From Dehalococcoidia bacterium (lineage in GTDB: Bacteria > Chloroflexota > Dehalococcoidia > Tepidiformales > Tepidiformaceae): a stretch of 64,000 nucleotides of DNA. Below, piece after piece: positions 24,965 to 33,291 of this stretch. A program made the position numbers and the translations under genes. Each line of letters begins with the position of its first letter. Position 1 is the first letter of the stretch. The notes below the pieces were generated by a model that was given only the letters and a program-made list of their open reading frames with translations, made no database searches and was not told where the DNA came from. Location: NCBI GenBank assembly GCA_003104995.1, contig PQAO01000020.1, positions 38,665 through 102,664 on the forward strand, written 5' to 3'.

Positions 24965-25882
24965 CTAATTCGGCAGGTTCAGTACCTTCACGGGCCGGAT
25001 CTCGCCCGAACCCGACACAGAACCCACGCCAAGGAACTCGCCAGAGGTGGCGTAGATTCGGGCCACCGAGGCGGACATTCCGGCGCCCCCGCTGCTGTGG
25101 TGCATCAGCCCGTGAGCGAATCGCCGGCACCCGTCGGCCGCCAGGATCGCCGCCTCGTGGCCCCGCATGCCTTCATCGGCGGGGACCAGCAACTCCTCAA
25201 ACGCGCCCCGCTCGGCCACCGCTTCGAGCCCCTCCAGGGTGGTTGCGGCTTCCACCCGGAACGGCCCGGCAGCGTGCCTCCGCAGGCTGCCGAGGTGCCC
25301 GCCGCAGCCCAGCGCGGCGCCGATGTCCCGGGCCAGGCTGCGGACGTAGGTCCCCGGCCCACAATGGAGCTCGATTGCCAGCCGCCCGGGCGAAATGACC
25401 GACAACGAAAGGGTGTGGACCGCCACGGGACGGGGCTCGAGCATGGGCGTGTCGCCGGCCCGGGCCACGGCATAGGCTCGCTTGCCCGCCACCTTGATGG
25501 CGCTGAAGGCCGGCGGTAGCTGGGACAGCGGTCCGGTGAAGCGCCGCTCGAGTTCACGGAGGTCTACGGCAGTGATCGCCGGGACCGGCCGCTCCTCGAT
25601 CGTTCCTCCTTCGGCGTCGTCGGTGGTGGTGGTGTGCCCGAGGACGATCTCGCCCGTGTACCGTTTGTCGTGGCCGGTGAGGTATTCCACGAGGCGCGTG
25701 GCCTGTCCGAGGCAGAGCACCAGCAGCCCGGTTGCCATCGGGTCGAGCGTGCCCGTGTGGCCGATCCGGCGCTGCCCCGTGACCCGCCTGGCCTTCGCGA
25801 CCACGTCGTGGCTGGTCCAGCCAGCCGGCTTGTCGATCAGGATCAGCCCGTGAAGCGGCGACTCAGGCCGTTTCGTGCTCAC
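24965..25882 (-). CDS. truB: tRNA pseudouridine-55 synthase
   Basis: 305 residues from GTG 25882. The catalytic Asp47 is in GHTGTLDPMATG, preceded by LILIDKPAGWTSHDVV, with the later KRYTGEIVLGHTTTTDD and LHCGPGTYVRSLARDIG that are typical of TruB. A small PUA-like domain ends the protein. It isomerises U55 in the tRNA T-loop. It overlaps the end of rbfA by about 20 bases; a TTG five codons upstream (25897) is the alternative start. Last gene of the nusA-infB-rbfA-truB operon. Confidence 0.95.
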   Translation of the reverse strand: MSTKRPESPLHGLILIDKPAGWTSHDVVAKARRVTGQRRIGHTGTLDPMATGLLVLCLGQATRLVEYLTGHDKRYTGEIVLGHTTTTDDAEGGTIEERPVPAITAVDLRELERRFTGPLSQLPPAFSAIKVAGKRAYAVARAGDTPMLEPRPVAVHTLSLSVISPGRLAIELHCGPGTYVRSLARDIGAALGCGGHLGSLRRHAAGPFRVEAATTLEGLEAVAERGAFEELLVPADEGMRGHEAAILAADGCRRFAHGLMHHSSGGAGMSASVARIYATSGEFLGVGSVSGSGEIRPVKVLNLPN

Positions 25883-26231
25883 CGCGCTCCGCGCCAACCT
25901 GGTTGATGAGTTCGGCGAGCCGCGCTCCGCGCTCTATCGAGGGGTCGAACTTGAATACGAGTTCCGGCACGTTGCGCAGCGAGAGCCGGTGGACCAGCTC
26001 CCGGTGGAGGAAGTGCGCCGAGTTCTTCAGTCCCTCCAGCGCTTCCCTGCGCTCTGCATCGGTGCCCAGGTGCGAGACGTATACCACGGCGTGGCGCAAG
26101 TCGGGCGAGACCTGGACCTCGGTGATGGTGACCATTCCCCGCGAGACGCGAGGGTCCTTCACTTCGCGCAGCAGCAACTCACTGATTTCCGCGCGAAGCA
26201 GCTCGTTCACGCGGGTGGTCCGCATGCTCAC
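25863..26231 (-). CDS. rbfA: 30S ribosome-binding factor A
   Basis: 122 residues with the KH-like fold signatures TTRVNELLRAEISELLLREV, DPRVSRGMVTITEVQVSPDLRHAVVYVS and LRNVPELVFKFDPSIERG. It helps mature the 16S rRNA 5' end and 30S subunit. GTG start after GGGAGG; an ATG two codons later is possible. It sits between infB and truB, overlapping truB. Confidence 0.95.
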   Translation of the reverse strand: MSMRTTRVNELLRAEISELLLREVKDPRVSRGMVTITEVQVSPDLRHAVVYVSHLGTDAERREALEGLKNSAHFLHRELVHRLSLRNVPELVFKFDPSIERGARLAELINQVGAERGEHETA

Positions 26232-26258
26232 GGGTGGAACCTCCCGCCGGGGGCGCGG

Positions 26259-28034
26259 CTAGTTGACGCGCGCTTCGTGGTAGAACTCGATGACATCGCC
26301 CTCGGCATACTTGTCGAACCCGCTGAGGACGACGCCGCACTCGTAACCGGCCTGGACTTCACGCACGTCTTCCTGGAAGCGCTTGAGACCCTCGCAGCGG
26401 CCTTTGCCGATCTCTTCGTTGTTCCGTAGCACGCGTGTCGGGGAACCGCGCTTGATCGTCCCATCGAGCACGTAACAGCCGGCGATCTGGCCGAGACGGC
26501 TCGACTTGAACACCTGGCGCACTTCCGCATGGCCGTCCGTGACCATTTCGTACTTGGGTTCGAGCATGCCTGTGAGCGCCTTCTCCACGTCCTCCAGCAC
26601 CTGGTAGATGATGCTGTAGCTGCGGATCTCGACGCCGGTCGCCTCCGCCCGCTTCTTCGCCGATGGGTCGGTGCGGGAGTTGAAGGCGATGATGATGCCG
26701 TTCGACGCCTCGGCGAGCATCACGTCGCTGTCGCTGACGGGGCCCGTCGCGGAGTGGATGATCTTGAGTTTCACTTCGGGGTTGCTCAGCCGTTCGAGAG
26801 CGCCCTTGAGCGCTTCGGCGCTCCCGCGCACGTCGGCCTTCAGGATGATGATCAGTTCCTTGAGCTTGCCGGCGCTGATCTCGTTGAACAGCGTGTCCAG
26901 GTTGACGTGGGCGTGGTCGGTTTGCTCTGCCGCTTCGCGGCCCCGGCGGCGCTCGTCGACGATGGTGCGCGCGAGGCGCTCGTCGGCAACGGCGCGTATG
27001 CGCTCGCCGGCTTCCGGCACCGCCTCGAGGCCCATGATGACCACCGGGGTGGCGGGTCCCGCTTCGCGGACGCGCTTGCCCTGATCGTCAAACATCGCCT
27101 TGATCTTGCCGCTGGTTTCGCCCGCGACGACGGCGTCACCCTGGCGGAGGGTGCCTGCCTGGACGAGGACCGTGGCGATCGGGCCACGGCCAGCGTCCAT
27201 CTCGGCTTCCACGACGACAGCAGAAGCCGGCCGGTCCGGGTTCGCCTTGAGCTCTCCGATTTCAGCCACCAGGTTGATAGCTTCCAGGAGGTCGGCGAGT
27301 CCCTCGCCGGTCGTGGCCGAGACGGGCACCGCCACGACGTCGCCGCCGTATTCCTCGACGACGATGTTGTGCTCCGTGAGCTGCTGCTTCACGCGGTCCG
27401 GGTTCGCGGTGGGGAGGTCGATCTTGTTGATCGCGACGATGATCGGTACCTCGGCCGCGAGGGCGTGGTTGATCGCCTCAATGGTTTGCGGCATCACGCC
27501 GTCGTTCGCGGCTACAACCAGGATGGCGATGTCGGTTACCTGTGCGCCGCGGGCACGCATCGCGGTAAAAGCGGCGTGGCCCGGCGTATCGATGAAGGTA
27601 ACGAGCTTGCCGTCGCGCTCGATCTGGTAGGCGCCGATGTGCTGGGTGATGCCACCCGCCTCTCCGGCGGCCACTTTCGTCTTGCGGATCGCGTCGAGAA
27701 GGCTCGTCTTGCCGTGGTCGACGTGGCCGAGGATGGTCACCACCGGCGGGCGCGGCTTGAGCGAGGCGGGATCGTCGGCGATCTCTTCCTCTTCCAGCGC
27801 TAGCGCCGCCACGGCGGGCTCTTCGGCCACCGCCTCTTCGGGATCGAGGCCAAGTTCCACCGCGATGATCGCCGCGGTGTCGTAGTCGATCGTCTGGTTC
27901 ACGTTCGCCATGACGCCGTTGGTCATCAGCCGCTTGATGACTTCAATGGCAGAGATGTTCAGGATGTCGCCGAGTTCCTTCACGGTGAGGGCCGCGGGGA
28001 TTCTCACTGCCGTAGAGGTTGGTTTAGCCGTCAT
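26259..28034 (-). CDS. infB: Translation initiation factor IF-2, short form
   Basis: 591 residues. The long N-terminal region common in other phyla is missing: one IF2-N helix-turn domain ([20 protein letters not shown]) and a short acidic linker lead straight to the GTPase. G1 is GHVDHGKT (103-110), G3 is DTPGH, G4 is NKID, and two beta-barrel domains and the C2 fMet-tRNA-binding domain follow, ending [13 protein letters not shown]. It places initiator tRNA on the ribosome. Start ATG 28034, coupled with ylxR by a 4-base overlap; a longer frame upstream is antisense-like. Short IF-2 forms are known in Chloroflexota and other thermophile-related groups. Confidence 0.97.
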   Translation of the reverse strand: MTAKPTSTAVRIPAALTVKELGDILNISAIEVIKRLMTNGVMANVNQTIDYDTAAIIAVELGLDPEEAVAEEPAVAALALEEEEIADDPASLKPRPPVVTILGHVDHGKTSLLDAIRKTKVAAGEAGGITQHIGAYQIERDGKLVTFIDTPGHAAFTAMRARGAQVTDIAILVVAANDGVMPQTIEAINHALAAEVPIIVAINKIDLPTANPDRVKQQLTEHNIVVEEYGGDVVAVPVSATTGEGLADLLEAINLVAEIGELKANPDRPASAVVVEAEMDAGRGPIATVLVQAGTLRQGDAVVAGETSGKIKAMFDDQGKRVREAGPATPVVIMGLEAVPEAGERIRAVADERLARTIVDERRRGREAAEQTDHAHVNLDTLFNEISAGKLKELIIILKADVRGSAEALKGALERLSNPEVKLKIIHSATGPVSDSDVMLAEASNGIIIAFNSRTDPSAKKRAEATGVEIRSYSIIYQVLEDVEKALTGMLEPKYEMVTDGHAEVRQVFKSSRLGQIAGCYVLDGTIKRGSPTRVLRNNEEIGKGRCEGLKRFQEDVREVQAGYECGVVLSGFDKYAEGDVIEFYHEARVN

Positions 28035-28330
28035 AACATTTCGCTTTCTTCTACCGGCAACGCCATTCCGAAGGCCCGAAGCGCCTCGATATCGTCCATG
28101 GCCGGGGTGAACTTGAGTGCGTTTCTTATCGTACCGCCTTTGAGCGCTTTCTCCCAACACGGCCGCAGCGGATGGATGTACGCGCCGCGCCCGTTGGCTT
28201 TCCCGGTAGGGTCGACCACCACGCGGCCCTCCGGGGTCCGCACGATACGGACCAGCCCGCGCTTACCCTGTTCGAGGCGGCAACCGATGCATGTGCGCTG
28301 GGGGATAGGCCGCGGTCTGGCGCCTGGCAC
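28031..28330 (-). CDS. ylxR: YlxR-family RNA-binding protein (DUF448)
   Basis: 99 residues with the YlxR signature RTCIGCRLEQGKRGLVRIVR, then GKANGRGAYIHPLRPCWEKALKGG. The two C residues of CIGC and the GRGAY motif are conserved; the family binds RNase P RNA or rRNA in some bacteria. GTG start. It is between nusA and infB in the standard order and its stop overlaps the infB start. Confidence 0.93.
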   Translation of the reverse strand: MPGARPRPIPQRTCIGCRLEQGKRGLVRIVRTPEGRVVVDPTGKANGRGAYIHPLRPCWEKALKGGTIRNALKFTPAMDDIEALRAFGMALPVEESEML

Positions 28331-28345
28331 GACGAAGGCCCTCCG

Positions 28346-29881
28346 TCAGTGGATGCGCCCCGAGTAGTCGATGTCTTCCATCTCGTCCTCTTCCTCTTCG
28401 CTGAAGCGAGAGGGGCGCCGCGCCTTCTTTGCGGCGGGCTTGCGCGCCGCGTCTTCGGCCTCGTCCGGGCGCTTCGGGAGGACATCCTCGGCGAAACGGA
28501 TGGCTGAGGGCTTCATCTCGGCGACCACCGTCGTCGGGATTTCGTACTCCTCGTCCTCGTCCTCACCGTAGTCTTCCGATTCGCGCTCTTCGCGGTCGGG
28601 CACTGCCATCTGGTCGACCACGGCCGCGAAGGAGATCTCCTCCTCTTCCGTGGCGGGCTCGGCGGCGGGGGCAGCGCTCGCGGCCGCCGGGATAGCCGTT
28701 CCCGGCGCTTCCGCCAGTTCCGGTGCAAGCTCGGCAGCCGCCGCGATCTCCTCGGCCTCTTCGATGATGTCGATGTCCGGGGTCTCACCCGGCGCGAACG
28801 GCTCGAAGGCGAGCGGCGCCTCAGCTTCGCCGTCCGCGGCGCGCTCCTTAGAGGCCTGGCTGTGGATGTTGATCCGCCAGCCCGTCAGTTTGGCGGCCAG
28901 CCGGGCGTTCTGCCCTTCCTTGCCGATGGCAAGTGAGAGCATCTTGTCCGGCACCACCACGCTCGCGAGGTGCTCGTCGACGTTGATCTCGGTTTCCAGC
29001 ACCTCGGCCGGGCTCAGTGCGTTCGAGACGAAGTTGGCCGGGTCCGGGTCCCACTTGATCACGTCGATCCGCTCGCCGGCGAGTTCGTTGACGATGTTCT
29101 GAATGCGCGTGCCGCGCATGCCAACGCAGGCCCCGATGGGGTCGATGTTGGGGTTGCGCGCATGGACCGCCACCTTGCTGCGGTGGCCGCCTTCGCGGGC
29201 GATGCTCTTGATCTCGACCGTCCCGGCCTTGATCTCCGGCACTTCCATTTCGAACAGCCGGCGGAGCAGGTTGCGATGGCCACGGCTGACGACAATCTGC
29301 GGGCCCTTCACGGCCTTCATCACTTCGAGGACCAGCACCTTCACGCGCTGGCCCGGCCGCAGGTGTTCGTTGCGAACCTGCTCGCTGAAGGGCAGCACGG
29401 CCTCCGTGCCACGGCCGAGTTCGATGATGATCTGGCGCGCTTCGACTCGCTGAACCGTGCCGACGAGCAGTTCGCCTTCTTTGCCCGCGTATTCATCGAA
29501 TACAGCGTCGCGCTCGGCCTCGCGCAAGCGCTGGAGGACCACCTGCTTCGCGGTCTGTGCGGCGATGCGGCCCGCGTTGGGCGGGAGCTGCTCTTCGAAG
29601 TCGAGCACGTCGCCAATGCGCACGTCGGGCTTCCAGCGCTGCGCCTCGGGAAGCGCCATCTCGACGGCCGGCTCCTCGGGGTCGTCCACCACCACCATCT
29701 GGCGGTAGGCGCGGATGTCGCCGGTGGTCGTATCGATCTTGACGTTGATGTTGGGCGCGTTGTCGCCCTCCCGCCGGAAGGCGGAAGTCAGCGCCGCTTC
29801 GACGGCCTCGAAAACGACCTCCCGGGGGAGGTTCTTTTCGGCGGCGAGTTGTCCAAGTGCCAGCAGGAGTTCGTTTTTCAT
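28346..29881 (-). CDS. nusA: Transcription termination/antitermination protein NusA, with acidic tail
   Basis: 511 residues. In order: the RNA-polymerase-binding N-terminal domain ([20 protein letters not shown]), an S1 domain ([19 protein letters not shown]), KH1 ([22 protein letters not shown]) and KH2 ([21 protein letters not shown]). After about residue 350 the chain is low-complexity, acidic and Ala/Glu-rich, with [14 protein letters not shown] and a final basic patch ([19 protein letters not shown]). NusA aids pausing, intrinsic termination and Rho-independent control. It begins the operon on the minus strand; rimP, which often precedes nusA, is not here. The hairpin in its leader is described separately. 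Confidence 0.96.
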   Translation of the reverse strand: MKNELLLALGQLAAEKNLPREVVFEAVEAALTSAFRREGDNAPNINVKIDTTTGDIRAYRQMVVVDDPEEPAVEMALPEAQRWKPDVRIGDVLDFEEQLPPNAGRIAAQTAKQVVLQRLREAERDAVFDEYAGKEGELLVGTVQRVEARQIIIELGRGTEAVLPFSEQVRNEHLRPGQRVKVLVLEVMKAVKGPQIVVSRGHRNLLRRLFEMEVPEIKAGTVEIKSIAREGGHRSKVAVHARNPNIDPIGACVGMRGTRIQNIVNELAGERIDVIKWDPDPANFVSNALSPAEVLETEINVDEHLASVVVPDKMLSLAIGKEGQNARLAAKLTGWRINIHSQASKERAADGEAEAPLAFEPFAPGETPDIDIIEEAEEIAAAAELAPELAEAPGTAIPAAASAAPAAEPATEEEEISFAAVVDQMAVPDREERESEDYGEDEDEEYEIPTTVVAEMKPSAIRFAEDVLPKRPDEAEDAARKPAAKKARRPSRFSEEEEDEMEDIDYSGRIH

Positions 29882-29889
29882 AGGTCCAA

Positions 29890-29914
29890 CAAAAAAGTGG
29901 GCTTTGTGCCCACT
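29890..29914 (-). terminator. Terminator-like hairpin in the nusA leader (candidate attenuator)
   Basis: On the minus strand AGTGGGC, a 5-base loop, GCCCACT, then six T residues: the form of an intrinsic terminator. It ends only about ten bases before the nusA start codon and nothing on this strand lies upstream except a divergent gene, so it can only act on the nusA operon transcript. NusA stimulates weak terminators, so a feedback loop is a reasonable reading. Confidence 0.65.
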
Positions 29915-29937
29915 CCTGAGAGGAATTGCCAACAGGC

Positions 29938-29943
29938 AGTATA
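29938..29943 (-). promoter_or_regulatory. Candidate -10 box of the nusA operon
   Basis: TATACT on the minus strand, giving a leader of about 50 bases that contains the terminator-like hairpin. No good -35 hexamer is visible at the right distance. Confidence 0.45.
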
Positions 29944-30009
29944 GCACCCCGGAGCAACGGGGCCATCAGGCCGCTGGAAGCCCGCCTTTCCGCCCGCTAC
30001 GCTGGCTGT

Positions 30010-31182
30010 ATGGCACGCATCTACCTCGACCACGCGGCAACCACCCCACCCGATCCGCGGGTGGTCGAAGCCATGATCCCGATGCTCACAACCTACTGGG
30101 GCAACCCTTCCGGCATCTACCTCGAGGGCCAGGAGGCCCGCCGCGCCCTCGATGCCGCGCGCAAGCTCGTGGCCGACCTCCTCGGCGCCCAGCCGAAGGA
30201 GATCGTCTTTACCAGTGGGGGCACCGAGGCCGACAACGCCGCCATCCGGGGCGCCGCCTTCGCCCAGCGGGATCGCGGGCGTGGCAACCACATCGTGACG
30301 ACGCAGGTCGAGCACCACGCCGTCCTCCACACCGTCGAGCAGCTCGAGCGTGAAGGTTTCCGCGCTACCTACCTCCCGGTCGACCACGAAGGGACGGTGG
30401 ACCTGGCCGCACTAGAAGACGCCGTGGGGCCCGAGACCACGGTCGTGTCGGTCATGGCGGCGAACAACGAGGTGGGGACGATCCAGCCTGTCGCCGAGGC
30501 TGTCCGTATCGCCCGGGCGAGGAACCCGAAGGTGGTGGTGCACACCGACGCGGTCCAGGCGGCCGGAGCGATCGACATCACACCCGCGGCACTCGGAGTC
30601 GATCTGCTCAGCATCGCCGCGCACAAGCTCTACGGACCGAAGGGCGTGGGGCTGCTCTACATCAAGAACAGGACGCCATGGGCGCCAACGGTGTTGGGCG
30701 GGAGCCAGGAAAAGGAACGCCGCGCGGGTACCGAAGACCTTGCCGGCATCGTCGGCCTGGCAGCTGCGATGAAGCTCGCGTGGGACGAGTCAGCCACGCG
30801 CACCGCGCACGCCCGCCGGCTCCGCGACCGGCTCCTGTTCGAGCTGCCGGAGCGCATCCCCGACACGGTCATCACCGGGCCGGCCGACCCGGGCCGGCGG
30901 CTCGCGAACAACTTCAGCTGCTGCTTCCGGAACGTCGAGGGGGAGAGCGTGTTGCTCGCGCTCGACATGGCCGACATCGCCGCGAGTTCCGGGAGCGCCT
31001 GTACCACGGGCGCCCTCGAACCTTCGCACGTCCTCACCGCGATGGGGATCGACCCGGACCTGGCCCACGCCTCCCTCCGCCTGACGGTTGGCAAGGGCAC
31101 CACGGAGGCCGACATCGACCGCGTCCTCGCGACCCTCCCCGAAATCGTGGCCCGCCTCCGCTCCCTCGCCGGCACCACCTAA
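30010..31182 (+). CDS. Cysteine desulfurase (NifS/IscS-like)
   Basis: 390 residues. Motifs are YLDHAATTPPDPRVVEAM, TSGGTEADNAAIRG, the PLP-stacking H102 in VEHHAVLH, the Schiff-base lysine K206 in SIAAHKLYGPKG, and the catalytic Cys loop SSGSACTTG in the last quarter. It frees sulfur from cysteine for iron-sulfur or tRNA thiolation. Downstream there is no iscU, mnmA or thiI, so the acceptor is not indicated. A TACGCT -10-like box 6 bases before the ATG hints at a leaderless mRNA. The left inverted repeat of the GxxExxY cassette begins within its stop codon. Confidence 0.93.
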   Translation: MARIYLDHAATTPPDPRVVEAMIPMLTTYWGNPSGIYLEGQEARRALDAARKLVADLLGAQPKEIVFTSGGTEADNAAIRGAAFAQRDRGRGNHIVTTQVEHHAVLHTVEQLEREGFRATYLPVDHEGTVDLAALEDAVGPETTVVSVMAANNEVGTIQPVAEAVRIARARNPKVVVHTDAVQAAGAIDITPAALGVDLLSIAAHKLYGPKGVGLLYIKNRTPWAPTVLGGSQEKERRAGTEDLAGIVGLAAAMKLAWDESATRTAHARRLRDRLLFELPERIPDTVITGPADPGRRLANNFSCCFRNVEGESVLLALDMADIAASSGSACTTGALEPSHVLTAMGIDPDLAHASLRLTVGKGTTEADIDRVLATLPEIVARLRSLAGTT

Positions 31183-31218
31183 CCGCCAAGAGACCAAGAG
31201 CGCCAAGGGCGCGCCAGG
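31181..31218 (+). repeat. Left inverted repeat of the GxxExxY cassette
   Basis: 38 bases beginning AACCGCCAAGAGACCAAGAG. It is built of 9-base units near ACGCCAAGA (three good copies and a diverged one). It matches the reverse complement of 31646-31683 at 33 of 38 positions by direct count. Just inside it a TCTTGGCGT at 31226-31234 is an inverted single unit, so the left end can also fold back on itself. It overlaps the cysteine desulfurase stop codon. Confidence 0.8.
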
Positions 31219-31252
31219 GCACTGGTCTTGGCGTCGAGGTTGAGACCGCCTG

Positions 31253-31645
31253 TCACGAGCGGATGACGCGCTTGATTCCGCCATCCCGCAGCCGAGGGAC
31301 ATTGAAATTGATGAGTAGCGCGAGATGAATGCCGGTCGCCCGTAGGTAGCTCAACACCTGTGCCATGTGAATTGGCGCGAGTGCGTCGATTGCCTTGAGT
31401 TCCACGATGAGTCTCCGTTCGACGAGCAGGTCGAGACGAGATTCGCCGACTGGGCGTCCCTTGTAACTGACTTCCACCACGGCCTGCCGGGCGTAGGCGA
31501 TCGACCGTTGTTCAAGTTCCGCGCACAAGGCAGCCTCATACACCGATTCCAGGAAGCCCGGACCCAGCACGCGATGAACCTCGATGGCCGCTCCAATGAC
31601 CCGGCTTGCCAACTCATCCAGCTGCGGGTCAGGCTCCCTCGTCAT
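31253..31645 (-). CDS. GxxExxY family protein (PD-(D/E)XK-like)
   Basis: 130 residues. The naming motif G30-FL-E33-SV-Y36 is present in VLGPGFLESVYEAAL, and a nuclease-like core follows: E22, D72 in SRLDLLVERRL and E82-L-K84 in IVELKAI, the D...ExK pattern of the PD-(D/E)XK fold. The C-terminus reads LINFNVPRLRDGGIKRVIRS. The biological role of the family (TIGR04256) is not established. The gene lies wholly between two 38-base inverted repeats; its ATG directly abuts the right repeat, leaving almost no room for a separate leader. Such repeats around GxxExxY genes recur in other bacteria, which suggests that gene and repeats move or are kept as a unit. Confidence 0.85.
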   Translation of the reverse strand: MTREPDPQLDELASRVIGAAIEVHRVLGPGFLESVYEAALCAELEQRSIAYARQAVVEVSYKGRPVGESRLDLLVERRLIVELKAIDALAPIHMAQVLSYLRATGIHLALLINFNVPRLRDGGIKRVIRS

Positions 31646-31683
31646 CCTGGCGTGCCCTTGGCGTTCTTGGCGTCGTGGCGGTT
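31646..31683 (-). repeat. Right inverted repeat of the GxxExxY cassette
   Basis: Inverted partner of 31181-31218, on this strand reading AACCGCCACGACGCCAAGAA and onward. Four 9-base units (ACCGCCACG, ACGCCAAGA, ACGCCAAGG, GCACGCCAG) can be set out. It touches the start codon of the GxxExxY gene, so it may also hold its promoter or ribosome-binding sequence. Confidence 0.8.
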
Positions 31684-31697
31684 AACCGATCAACCGG

Positions 31698-31949
31698 TCA
31701 GGAGAGGCCTTGCTGGGCGAGGAAGTCGAGGATGTCCTGGACCGTACGGATATTCTCCGCGTCCTCGTCGCGGATTTCGAACTCCGCGTCGTCGGCGAAT
31801 GCCTCTTCGATGGCGATCGTCAGGTCCACGATGTCCAGCGAATCGGCCCGCAGGTCGTCCACCAGGCTGGCTTCGGGTTTCACTTCATCGGGTTTGACTT
31901 TCAGCTGTCTCACGACGACGTCGCGGACGCGTTCGAACACGGTGGCCAT
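31698..31949 (-). CDS. acpP: Acyl carrier protein
   Basis: 83 residues, acidic, with the phosphopantetheine-attachment Ser37 in LRADSLDIVDLTIAIEE. This is a DSLD variant of the usual DSLE, and the next helix is normal. It carries growing acyl chains as thioesters. It is the last gene of the fabD-fabF-fabF-acpP block, 87 bases after the nearer ketosynthase, preceded by AGGGAGAATCACC. The GxxExxY cassette follows immediately. Confidence 0.95.
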   Translation of the reverse strand: MATVFERVRDVVVRQLKVKPDEVKPEASLVDDLRADSLDIVDLTIAIEEAFADDAEFEIRDEDAENIRTVQDILDFLAQQGLS

Positions 31950-32036
31950 GGTGATTCTCCCTCAGGTGCGTACTTTCTCTGTTGAGGGCGCCCTCATGGC
32001 ACCCGGTCCATCCTGGTAAACGCCGCCTAGGCTACG

Positions 32037-33275
32037 TCACGCCAGGTACTTGCGGAAGATCACGCTGCCGTTCTGTCCGCCGAACCCGAATCCGTTGGCC
32101 GCAGCTGCCCGGACCGTCATCTTCCGGGCTTTCAACGGCGTGTAGTCCAGGTCGCACTCCGGGTCTGCAGTCTCCAGGTTGATCGTTGGCGGCACAGTGT
32201 CGTGGTACACCGCCAACGCGGCTGCAAGCGCGCCCACCGCCCCCGCCCCACCGAGCAGGTGGCCCACCATCGACTTGGGCGAGCTGATGGCCAGCTTGCG
32301 GGCGTGGTCACCGAAGGCTAGCTTGATCGCGCGGGTCTCTGAGACATCGTTGAGCGGCGTGCCCGTGCCGTGAGCAGCGATGTAGTCCATATCCTCCGGC
32401 TGCATGCCCGCAGCGACCAGCGCTTCCGCCATCGCATCCTGAGCGCCCGAGCCGTCTTCGAGGGGCGCGGTGATGTGGTAGGCGTCGCAGCTCAGGCCTC
32501 CGCCCATCAGTTCGGCGTAAACGCGGGCGCCCCGGGCTTTTGCGCGAGCCTCGGACTCGATGACCATCACAGCCGCGCCTTCGCCGAACACGAACCCGTC
32601 GCGGTCGCGATCGAACGGGCGGCTCGCGCGTTCCGGTTCGTCGTTGCGGCGGCTGAGCGCCTTCATGTTCGCCAGCGCGGCGATTGGCAGCCGGTGGAGC
32701 GCCGCCTCGGTGCCCCCGGCCAGCACCACGTCGGCGCGCCCCGAGTCGATCAGCTGCTTCGCTTCGATGTACGAATAGAGGCCGCTCGCGCAGGCAGCGA
32801 CGCTCGCCAGCGCGGGTCCGCGCAGGCCGAGGTGCATCGAGACCTGGCAGGCGCCCATGTTCGGCGCCATGGTTGGCACATAAAACGGGCTCACCCGGCC
32901 GGGCCCGCGCTCCTGCAGCACGGCCACCTCGTCGATGGTCTCGATCACGCCACCGCCGCCGGTGGCGATAGCCGAGGCCGCGCGCCTCCGCTCATCGTCC
33001 TTGAGCACGAGGCCCGCGTCGTCGGCCGCCAGCTGGGCGGCTGCCACCGCGAACTGGGCGAACCGCGACATCCGCCGCGCGCCCTTGGCATCCATGTACT
33101 TCCCGGGTTCGAAGTCCTTCACCTCGGCCGCGATCTTCACGGGCAGGTCCGTGGTATCGAAGCGCGTGGTGAGGCCGGCGCCGGAAACGCCGGCGACCAG
33201 GTTCTCCCAGAATTCGTGGGCGGTCAGCCCGATGGGCGTGATGGCGCCCACACCGGTCACTACTGCTCGGGTCAC
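32037..33275 (-). CDS. fabF: Beta-ketoacyl-ACP synthase II-type, first copy
   Basis: 412 residues. The thiolase-fold triad is complete: Cys162 in SVAACASGLYS, His302 in AAHGTGTPLND and His339 in SMVGHLLGGAGA, with Lys334 close by (SSPKSMVGH). It condenses malonyl-ACP with acyl-ACP. GTG-type features are absent; the ATG giving MTRAVVTGVG is preceded by GCGGAGTAACTC. It lies 16 bases after the second ketosynthase, so both are expressed together. KASII is the closest match. Confidence 0.92.
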   Translation of the reverse strand: MTRAVVTGVGAITPIGLTAHEFWENLVAGVSGAGLTTRFDTTDLPVKIAAEVKDFEPGKYMDAKGARRMSRFAQFAVAAAQLAADDAGLVLKDDERRRAASAIATGGGGVIETIDEVAVLQERGPGRVSPFYVPTMAPNMGACQVSMHLGLRGPALASVAACASGLYSYIEAKQLIDSGRADVVLAGGTEAALHRLPIAALANMKALSRRNDEPERASRPFDRDRDGFVFGEGAAVMVIESEARAKARGARVYAELMGGGLSCDAYHITAPLEDGSGAQDAMAEALVAAGMQPEDMDYIAAHGTGTPLNDVSETRAIKLAFGDHARKLAISSPKSMVGHLLGGAGAVGALAAALAVYHDTVPPTINLETADPECDLDYTPLKARKMTVRAAAANGFGFGGQNGSVIFRKYLA

Positions 33276-33291
33276 GAGTTACTCCGCAGGG

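Noticed and set aside
26529..27803. A 424-residue plus-strand frame opposite infB
   Set aside because: It is the antisense shadow of the IF-2 gene with no family resemblance.
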